From Galbitalea sp036266835 (lineage in GTDB: Bacteria; Actinomycetota; Actinomycetes; Actinomycetales; Microbacteriaceae): a stretch of DNA of 30,090 bases. How positions within the stretch are numbered: the stretch's first letter is position 1; each line of letters begins with the position of its first letter. Of the stretch, positions 23,835-30,090 are shown in pieces. Location of the stretch: the NCBI GenBank assembly GCA_036266835.1, contig DATAXD010000066.1:1-30090 (forward strand), read 5' to 3'. The translations under genes and the position numbers were made by a program. Below the pieces are notes generated by a model that had not been told where the DNA came from, ran no database searches, and worked only from the letters and a program-made list of their open reading frames with translations.

Positions 23835-26800
23835 GCCGGTGTCGATTCGCGTGCTTTGGTCGTTACCAGACCCGCGGAGGATTCCAAGCGAGCGGCACGA
23901 TCGAGCGCATAGTCCTGAAGGCTTCGCACATCGAACCCCTCTCTAATCGCCTCGAAGGACGCGACGGCGGCGCCGAGCTGCGCGATCGTCGTGAAGATGG
24001 GCTTATCTGCGGCGACGGTTGCGGTGCGGATCTCGTAGCCGTCCGCCCGTGCGCTTCGGCCGCTCGGGGTGTTGATCACTACATCCACCTCGCCGGAGTT
24101 GATCAGGTCGACGATGGACGGCTCGCCCTCGACGCCCGCCTGCCCGAGTCCGTACTTGCGGACGACCCTGGCCTCGATTCCGTTGCGCGCAAGAATTTCC
24201 GCGGTTCCCTCGGTAGCCAGAATCGTGAATCCCAGCTGGCTCAGCCGAAGCACCGGGAGGATGATCGCGCGCTTGTCGCGGTCGGCAACCGACACGAACA
24301 CCGAGCCCGTGGCCGGGAGGCCGCCGTACGCCGCCTCCTGGCTCTTCGCGAAGGCACGCGGGAAGTTCGAGTCGATGCCCATGACCTCGCCGGTCGATCG
24401 CATCTCCGGGCCGAGCACCGAGTCGACGACGTTGCCCTCCCGGGTACGGAATCGCCGGAACGGCAGGACGGCCTCTTTCACCGCGACCGGAGCGTCCATC
24501 GGCACCGAGGAGCCGTCCTGTGCCGGAAGCATTCCGGAGCCGATGAGCTCTCGAATCGATCGGCCGACCATGATCAGCGAAGCGGCCTTGGCGAGCGGGA
24601 TGCCCAGGGCCTTCGAGACGAATGGCACAGTCCTCGATGCTCGCGGGTTGGCCTCCAGCACGTAGAGCACTCCCTGGCCGATCGCGAACTGCACGTTGAG
24701 CAAACCGCGAACGCCAATCCCCCTCGCGATACCAAGGGTCGCCTCGCGGACCCGGACCAGCACATCGCGCCCCAGTGTCACCGGAGGCAGGGTGCACGCC
24801 GAGTCGCCGGAGTGGATGCCCGCTTCCTCGATGTGCTCCATGATTCCACCGATGTACAGCTCCTGCCCGTCGTAGAGGGCATCGACGTCGATCTCGATGG
24901 CGTCATCCAGGAATCGGTCCACGAGCAGCGGCGAACCGGGGCCAATGATCCCCGCATCGCCCATTCGATCGAAGTAGTCCGTCATGGCGTCGGTGTCGTA
25001 GACGATCTCCATGCCGCGGCCGCCCAGCACGTACGAAGGACGCACGAGCACCGGATAGCCGATCGCCTCGGCGACGGCGATCGCATCGCGGCCATTGGTC
25101 GCGGTTCCGTTGCGCGGTGCCAGCAGTTTCGCCTCGTCCAAAATCTTTGAAAACAGCCCGCGCTCTTCGGCGAGATTGATGGCCTCGGGGGTCGTCCCGA
25201 GAATCGGAACGCCAGCATCCTTGAGCCCCTGGGCAAGCCCGAGCGCGGTTTGCCCGCCCAGTTGCACGATCACGCCCACGAGTTCGCCGCTCTGCGACTC
25301 CGCGTGCACGATCTCCAGTACGTCCTCGAGGGTGAGAGGCTCGAAGTACAGGCGGTCGCTCGTGTCGTAATCGGTTGACACGGTTTCCGGGTTGCAGTTG
25401 ATCATGATCGTCTCGAATCCGGCATCCGACAGCGCGAAGGAGGCATGCACGCAGCTGTAGTCGAACTCGATGCCCTGCCCGATGCGGTTCGGCCCGGATC
25501 CCAGGATCATGATCTTGCGCCGGTCGCTGGGCAGCACCTCGGTCTCGAGGTCGTAGCTCGAGTAGTGGTACGGCGTGAGCGCCGGAAACTCTCCGGCGCA
25601 GGTATCGACGGTCTTGTAGACCGGGCGCACTCCGACGCTCCATCGAGCCGAACGCACCTGGTCTTCCTCGAGGCCGCGCAGCTGCGCGATCTGGGCGTCG
25701 CTGAATCCGTGATCCTTGGCCAGTCGGAACAAGCTCGCATCCAGTGGTCGAAGCGTTGCGACCTCGGCTGCCACCTCGTTGATGAGAATGATCTGGTCGA
25801 TGAACCACGGATCAATTCCGGTGGCCTCAAACACCTCGTGGAGCGTTGCGCCCGCGCGAAGCGCCTGCTGGACCGTCACGATTCGGCCATCCGTGGGAAC
25901 GCTCGCCAGCGTCAGCAGGAGGTCCTTGTTGCCGGGACGGTCGTTCCAGTGGAAGCTACTGCCGCGCTTCTCCAGCGACCTCAACGCCTTCTGCAGGGCC
26001 GTGGTGTAATTGCGTCCGATCGCCATTGCCTCGCCGACCGATTTCATCGTGGTCGTGAGGGTCGTGTCGGCGGCAGGAAACTTCTCAAAGGCGAACCGCG
26101 GAACCTTGACGACGACGTAGTCGAGGGTCGGCTCGAAGGATGCTGGAGTGACCCTGGTGATGTCGTTCGGGATCTCGTCGAGTCGATAGCCGATCGCTAG
26201 CTTCGCCGCGATCTTCGCGATCGGGAACCCCGTCGCCTTCGAGGCGAGAGCGGACGACCGCGACACTCGCGGGTTCATCTCGATAACGATCACGCGGCCG
26301 GTCGCCGGGTTGACCGCGAACTGGATGTTGCATCCACCGGTATCGACGCCAACCGCACGGATAATGTCAATGCCGATGTCCCTCAGGTTTTGATACTCGC
26401 GGTCGGTAAGAGTGAGCGCCGGGGCGACGGTGATTGAGTCACCCGTGTGCACTCCGACCGGGTCGACATTCTCGATGGAACAGACCACGACCGTGTTGTC
26501 CGCGGTGTCCCGCATCAACTCGAGCTCGTATTCCTTCCAGCCGAGGATCGACTCCTCCAGCAGTACCTCCGTGGTTGGCGACTGCTGTAGTCCGTCGGTG
26601 ACCATCCGGATGAGTTCCGTCTCGTCGTAGGCGAACCCCGACCCGAGGCCGCCCATCGTGAACGAAGGACGGATGACCAGCGGATACCCCAGGTCGCTCG
26701 CGAATCCGACCGCCTCTGCGACGGTATGCGCGATGTGGCTCCTTGCGACATCCGCGCCAACGTCGATCACGAGTTGCTTGAAGATCTGCCGGTCCTCGCC

Positions 26801-27175
26801 CTTGTTGATGGCTTCGAAGTTGGCGCCGATCAGCTCGACGTCGTACTTTTCGAGGATGCCGTGGTCGTGAAGCTGAATGGCCGCGTTGAGCGCGGTCTGC
26901 CCGCCGAGGGTCGGCAGGATGGCATCCGGCTTCTCCTTGGCAATGATCGTTTCGATCACCTGCCAGGTGATCGGTTCGACATAGGTCGCGTCCGCGAAGT
27001 CGGGGTCCGTCATGATGGTCGCCGGGTTCGAGTTGACCAGGATGACGCGCACGCCCTCCTCGCGCAAAACTCGGCAGGCCTGCGTTCCGGAGTAGTCGAA
27101 CTCGGCGGCCTGCCCGATCACGATCGGGCCGGATCCGATCACGAGAACCGAGTTGATGTCGTCGCGCTTTGGCAT
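23831..27175 (-). CDS. carB: Carbamoyl phosphate synthase large subunit
   Basis: CarB makes carbamoyl phosphate from bicarbonate, two ATP and ammonia from CarA, for both pyrimidines and arginine. The 1114-residue protein shows the duplicated ATP-grasp layout: GSGPIVIGQAAEFDYSG near residue 15 and its counterpart GSGPNRIGQGIEFDYS near 560; ENVDPVGVHTGDSI near 240 and EEAGIHSGDSACTLP near 790. A C-terminal MGS-like allosteric domain begins at about 960 (KRAIILPVLRLSQLGFTILATEGTAE), where UMP or IMP and similar effectors bind in known enzymes. The ATG at 27175 shares one base with the carA stop (TGATG) and has AGGAAC upstream. The stop overlaps pyrF. Confidence 0.98.
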   Translation of the reverse strand: MPKRDDINSVLVIGSGPIVIGQAAEFDYSGTQACRVLREEGVRVILVNSNPATIMTDPDFADATYVEPITWQVIETIIAKEKPDAILPTLGGQTALNAAIQLHDHGILEKYDVELIGANFEAINKGEDRQIFKQLVIDVGADVARSHIAHTVAEAVGFASDLGYPLVIRPSFTMGGLGSGFAYDETELIRMVTDGLQQSPTTEVLLEESILGWKEYELELMRDTADNTVVVCSIENVDPVGVHTGDSITVAPALTLTDREYQNLRDIGIDIIRAVGVDTGGCNIQFAVNPATGRVIVIEMNPRVSRSSALASKATGFPIAKIAAKLAIGYRLDEIPNDITRVTPASFEPTLDYVVVKVPRFAFEKFPAADTTLTTTMKSVGEAMAIGRNYTTALQKALRSLEKRGSSFHWNDRPGNKDLLLTLASVPTDGRIVTVQQALRAGATLHEVFEATGIDPWFIDQIILINEVAAEVATLRPLDASLFRLAKDHGFSDAQIAQLRGLEEDQVRSARWSVGVRPVYKTVDTCAGEFPALTPYHYSSYDLETEVLPSDRRKIMILGSGPNRIGQGIEFDYSCVHASFALSDAGFETIMINCNPETVSTDYDTSDRLYFEPLTLEDVLEIVHAESQSGELVGVIVQLGGQTALGLAQGLKDAGVPILGTTPEAINLAEERGLFSKILDEAKLLAPRNGTATNGRDAIAVAEAIGYPVLVRPSYVLGGRGMEIVYDTDAMTDYFDRMGDAGIIGPGSPLLVDRFLDDAIEIDVDALYDGQELYIGGIMEHIEEAGIHSGDSACTLPPVTLGRDVLVRVREATLGIARGIGVRGLLNVQFAIGQGVLYVLEANPRASRTVPFVSKALGIPLAKAASLIMVGRSIRELIGSGMLPAQDGSSVPMDAPVAVKEAVLPFRRFRTREGNVVDSVLGPEMRSTGEVMGIDSNFPRAFAKSQEAAYGGLPATGSVFVSVADRDKRAIILPVLRLSQLGFTILATEGTAEILARNGIEARVVRKYGLGQAGVEGEPSIVDLINSGEVDVVINTPSGRSARADGYEIRTATVAADKPIFTTIAQLGAAVASFEAIREGFDVRSLQDYALDRAARLESSAGLVTTKARESTPA

Positions 27176-28344
27176 CAGTTCCTACCCTTCGCTGGTGGGG
27201 TAGCCGCTTGCGGAGCATCGAGACCGCGCACGACGAGGTCGCGGAAACGATCGAAGAGGTAATTGGCATCGTGCGGGCCGGCTGCTGCTTCGGGGTGGTA
27301 CTGCACTGAGAACGCCGGGATATCGAGCGCATTTAATCCCTCGACGACATTGTCGTTGAGGTTGACGTGGCTCACTTCGACTCGACCGAACCCGGCCGGC
27401 GACTCCGAAATCAGGCCGATCGGCGCGTCCACGGCGAACCCGTGATTGTGGCTCGTGATCTCGGTACGACCGGTGGCGACGTCGACCACCGGCTGGTTGA
27501 TGCCGCGGTGGCCGAACGGCAGCTTGTAGGTTCCATAGCCGAGCGCTCGACCGAGCAACTGGTTTCCGAAACAGATGCCGAAGAATGGCAGTCCGGCAGT
27601 CAACACGCCTCGTAGGAGCTCGACGTGTCGATCCGATGCACCGGGATCCCCCGGTCCGTTGGAGAAGAACACCGCATCCGGCTTGCTGTCGAGCAGTTGG
27701 TCGAGCGTGATCGACTGCGGCACGACGCGCACGTCGAAACCTCGCGCCGCAAGGTAACGCAGAGTTGCGGCTTTGACCCCGAGATCGAGCACCGCGACTG
27801 ACCCGATTCGAGTGCCCTCGGCCGACAGCTCATAACCGTCGATCGTGGAAACCTCGGCGGACAGGTTGCGGCCCGTCATCTCGGCCGACCCGCGGACGAG
27901 TTCCAGTTGCTCTGCGGCGGATAACCGCGCATCCGCGCCGGAGAAAATACCCGCGCGCATGACGCCGGCGTCGCGAAGCCGGCGCGTTATCGCGCGGGTG
28001 TCGATTCCGCTGATTCCGACTACGCCATCCGCGACCAGCTGGTCGTCGAGCGAGCCCGTGGCGCGGTAGTTGGAGACGACGCGTGACGGATCACGCACGA
28101 CATAGCCAGACACCCAGATGCGCGAGGACTCGGGATCCTCGTCGTTGACACCGGTATTGCCGATGTGCGGCGCGGTCATCACCACGATCTGGCCCGCGTA
28201 GCTCGGATCGGTGAGCGTCTCCTGGTAGCCGGTCATCCCGGTCGCGAACACCGCCTCGCCACACGTGCGTCCACGTGCTCCATAGGCGTGGCCCGAATAC
28301 CGGGTGCCGTCTTCCAGCAGCAGGATCGCGGGATCGAGTGGCAC
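27175..28344 (-). CDS. carA: Carbamoyl phosphate synthase small (glutaminase) subunit
   Basis: CarA hydrolyses glutamine and channels ammonia into CarB. The 389-residue protein has the CarA-specific N-terminal domain (EDGTRYSGHAYGA, VFATGMTGYQETLTDPSYAGQ) and a class I glutaminase domain with nucleophile C258 in FFGICFGNQLLG and the partners H350 and E352 in QYHPEA. GPGDPG at 230-235 is also conserved. The start GTG at 28344 overlaps by one base the stop of the preceding PH-like membrane protein (TAGTG), so carA is likely translated by re-initiation. Confidence 0.98.
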   Translation of the reverse strand: MPLDPAILLLEDGTRYSGHAYGARGRTCGEAVFATGMTGYQETLTDPSYAGQIVVMTAPHIGNTGVNDEDPESSRIWVSGYVVRDPSRVVSNYRATGSLDDQLVADGVVGISGIDTRAITRRLRDAGVMRAGIFSGADARLSAAEQLELVRGSAEMTGRNLSAEVSTIDGYELSAEGTRIGSVAVLDLGVKAATLRYLAARGFDVRVVPQSITLDQLLDSKPDAVFFSNGPGDPGASDRHVELLRGVLTAGLPFFGICFGNQLLGRALGYGTYKLPFGHRGINQPVVDVATGRTEITSHNHGFAVDAPIGLISESPAGFGRVEVSHVNLNDNVVEGLNALDIPAFSVQYHPEAAAGPHDANYLFDRFRDLVVRGLDAPQAATPPAKGRN

Positions 28345-28886
28345 TACGCCGCCTTTCCGGTGGATGAGGGAACGAGCTGTGCAATTGCGCTCACGAGGGC
28401 CTCGGTTTCTGTCACTCGCAGATAGCTGTCGAGTTTCGTGTCCCCGAGCGTCCAGGCGAGAAGGACCAGGCCTCCGGGCTCGACCACGCGGTCGATCGTG
28501 TAGTTGGATCTCGTGACCTCTCGGATGTCAGCGCGCGGTATGAAGACGGTGTTGCCGGGCAGATCCAGAACCACTCCGGCTGCGGCGACTGCGATAGTCG
28601 CGCGAGCCCGAAATCCCAGGCCTCGAACCGCCACACGATTCAGAGGCTGGCCGTCGAGTGTTGTCGACACGTAGAAGCCCTCGAATTCCGCGATCAGCTC
28701 GCCGACGTCGGCGGGCATCGGCACGGTCGCCGGGATGCTGCGCTGGCGGCGGCGGCGAGTCATCCACCCGAGGACCGCGAGACCGATGATGACCACGAAG
28801 CCGATCAGCACATAAATCAGAAGCCTCGTTCGCGTGGCGTTGTCATCGATATTGAGAGTCGCGACGAGGGTGAAGACGCTATGCAC
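28344..28886 (-). CDS. Single-pass membrane protein with PH-like cytoplasmic domain, between pyrC and carA
   Basis: A 180-residue protein. It begins VHSVFTLVATLNIDDNATRT, then one hydrophobic helix (about 21-42), an arginine-rich stop (RRRRQR, 44-49) and a cytoplasmic part of about 130 residues with alternating beta-rich stretches ending in a helix. This looks like a bacterial PH-like domain; LIAEFEGFYVSTT near 70-82 is the stretch I associate with this family. It holds the position of Rv1382 in M. tuberculosis. The frame is open to 29369, but that reads pyrC out of frame; GTG at 28886 is chosen because AAAGGA lies six bases upstream. It overlaps pyrC by 8 bases and carA by one. The function is unknown; the N-terminus lacks a clear cleavage site. 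Confidence 0.85.
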   Translation of the reverse strand: MHSVFTLVATLNIDDNATRTRLLIYVLIGFVVIIGLAVLGWMTRRRRQRSIPATVPMPADVGELIAEFEGFYVSTTLDGQPLNRVAVRGLGFRARATIAVAAAGVVLDLPGNTVFIPRADIREVTRSNYTIDRVVEPGGLVLLAWTLGDTKLDSYLRVTETEALVSAIAQLVPSSTGKAA

Positions 28887-30090
28887 CGGGGTTCCTTTGG
28901 CTCTCAGCGGCGCGCGCGGCCACTTCGTCGGCGTCGACGAGAGTGCCGTCGAGCACCGTCGCATAGCCGTTGTGGATGGTGGTAACGACCCGGCCGGGTA
29001 GCTCGAGGCCGAAGTATGGGGAGTTGGCGCTCTTGCCCCGGAGGTCGTCGATGCCGAAGACCCGGCTCGCCGATGGGTCGTACAGAGTGAAGTTCGCGAC
29101 GCAACCGATGGCGAACGCGGCGTCGTATCCAGGCACTCGCCCGATCGCAGCGGGCTTCGAGGACATGACTCTCGCGACCTCCGACCAGCCGAGAAGCCCG
29201 GTGTCGACCATTGCGGTCTGCACGACACTGAGTGCCGACTCGAGTCCGACCATGCCGAAGGATGCCTCGTCCCACGCGCACTCCTTGGACTCCGGCGGAT
29301 GCGGGGCATGGTCAGTGGCCACAATGTCGATCGTTCCGTCGGCCAAAGCCTCGCGAAGCGCCTGGACATCTTCGGTTCTGCGCAACGGTGGATTCACCTT
29401 GAATCGGGAATCGTACGAGCGCGCGAGTTCTTCGGTGAGGAGCAGGTGATGCGGCGTGACCTCTGCGGTCAGCTCGATTCCCCGCGCCTTCGCCCAGCGG
29501 ACAATGTCGACGGCGCCCGCGGTCGAAACGTGGCACACGTGCAGGCGCGCTCCCACCTGCTGGGCGAGGAGAACGTCCCTCGCGATGATGGACTCTTCGG
29601 CCACGGCCGGCCACCCACCGAGTCCCAACTCGCCGGAAAGCTCGCCCTCGTTCATCTGCGCACCCTCGGTGAGTCGCGGATCCTGGGCGTGCTGGGCAAT
29701 CACTCCCCCGAACGTCTTCACGTATTCGAGCGCTCGTCGCATGAGCAGAGCATCCGAGACGCACTTGCCGTCATCCGAGAACACGCTCACCCGGGCGCGG
29801 GATCGCGCCATCGCGCCGATCTCACTCAGCCGCCCGCCCTCGAGACCCGCCGAGACCGCACCGATGGGTCGCACGGTCACATAGCCGTGTCGCGCACCGA
29901 GTGACTCCACCTGCTCGACTACCGCGGCGGTATCGGCGACGGGCGAGGTATTCGCCATCGCGTGTACAGCAGTAAATCCGCCGGCAGCAGCGGCACGCGA
30001 ACCCGTGAGAACCGTTTCGCTCTGCTCGTATCCCGGCTCGCGAAGGTGGGTGTGGAGGTCGACCAGGCCGGGAAGGATGGTCAACCCGGC
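28879..30090 (-). CDS. pyrC: Dihydroorotase (5' end outside the window)
   Basis: PyrC cyclises carbamoyl aspartate to dihydroorotate. The frame is open to the window edge: the codons before TILPGLVDLHTHLREPG continue past 30090, and about 50 N-terminal residues are expected to be missing. The metal-binding HTH (LVDLHTHLREPG), the later histidines in QHAQDP and CHVSTAGA, and the catalytic ATDHAPHP motif mark an active class I dihydroorotase and not an inactive homologue or hydantoinase. Near the end SANSPYFGLELPGRV is typical. The following membrane protein gene starts 8 bases before its stop. pyrB and possibly pyrR would be expected further upstream. Confidence 0.96.
   Translation of the reverse strand, partial: AGLTILPGLVDLHTHLREPGYEQSETVLTGSRAAAAGGFTAVHAMANTSPVADTAAVVEQVESLGARHGYVTVRPIGAVSAGLEGGRLSEIGAMARSRARVSVFSDDGKCVSDALLMRRALEYVKTFGGVIAQHAQDPRLTEGAQMNEGELSGELGLGGWPAVAEESIIARDVLLAQQVGARLHVCHVSTAGAVDIVRWAKARGIELTAEVTPHHLLLTEELARSYDSRFKVNPPLRRTEDVQALREALADGTIDIVATDHAPHPPESKECAWDEASFGMVGLESALSVVQTAMVDTGLLGWSEVARVMSSKPAAIGRVPGYDAAFAIGCVANFTLYDPSASRVFGIDDLRGKSANSPYFGLELPGRVVTTIHNGYATVLDGTLVDADEVAARAAESQRNPGA
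28893..28898 (-). promoter_or_regulatory. Ribosome-binding site deciding the PH-like protein start
   Basis: AAAGGA, six bases before the GTG at 28886 and inside the last codons of pyrC. It fixes the start of the PH-like protein far downstream of the 5' end of its open frame. Confidence 0.7.

Noticed and set aside
28887..29369. A 161-residue N-terminal extension of the PH-like protein
   Set aside because: It reads pyrC out of frame and has shadow-like composition; the ribosome-binding site before the GTG at 28886 fixes the start.
1..30090. Mobile elements, CRISPR arrays, tRNA or rRNA genes, defence or secondary-metabolism genes
   Set aside because: I looked for each and saw none: no transposase or integrase motifs, no regularly spaced repeats, no tRNA-like folds, and nearly every base lies in recognisable core metabolic genes.

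Overview
The window is a dense block of core metabolism from a high-GC actinobacterium, most likely a member of the Microbacteriaceae. The evidence is GC-rich coding with frequent GTG and TTG starts, a gene order that matches actinobacterial chromosomes from memory (pyrC-membrane protein-carA-carB-pyrF-mihF/gmk-rpoZ-coaBC-metK-priA-fmt-rsmB-rpe, and hisF-hisI-Trp membrane protein-trpC-trpB-trpA-lgt-pyk), a degenerate actinobacterial-type PriA, and an integration-host-factor/guanylate-kinase fusion of the kind I associate with Microbacteriaceae. All 27 genes lie on the minus strand, so transcription runs from high to low coordinates. No RNA genes, insertion sequences, CRISPR arrays, prophage genes or defence genes are visible, and no gap between genes exceeds 150 bases.

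In transcription order: (1) 30090-22989, pyrimidine synthesis: pyrC (5' end outside the window), a small single-pass membrane protein with a PH-like tail, carA, carB and pyrF, each overlapping the next by 1 to 8 bases. (2) 22992-19299, a housekeeping group: mIHF-guanylate kinase fusion, rpoZ, coaBC, metK. (3) 19296-14311: priA, fmt, rsmB and rpe, serving replication restart, initiator tRNA formylation, 16S rRNA methylation and the pentose phosphate pathway. (4) 14260-13886: a small cytosolic FKBP-type prolyl isomerase, followed by a perfect 8-bp hairpin. (5) 13779-11468: hisE, hisG, hisF and hisI, four histidine enzymes (hisA, hisB and hisH are not here). (6) 11481-7704: two small membrane proteins of unknown function, then trpC, trpB and trpA. 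(7) 7627-6557: lgt, preceded by a DtxR/IdeR-like iron box. (8) 6410-374: gltB and gltD, glutamate synthase, with the longest intergenic gap (146 bases) in front. (9) 309-1: the start of pyk, cut by the window edge.

The genes share substrates: GltBD and the CarA glutaminase both use glutamine, HisF receives glutamine-derived ammonia from HisH (not here), and PRPP feeds HisG and the Trp pathway. Four-base ATGA/GTGA overlaps at many junctions imply translational coupling.

I see no new multi-gene system. The points most worth a second look are the mIHF-Gmk fusion, the absence of trpE from its usual place between hisI and the Trp-operon membrane protein, the iron-box-like sequence in front of lgt, and three conserved but uncharacterised small membrane proteins embedded in the trp and pyr operons.
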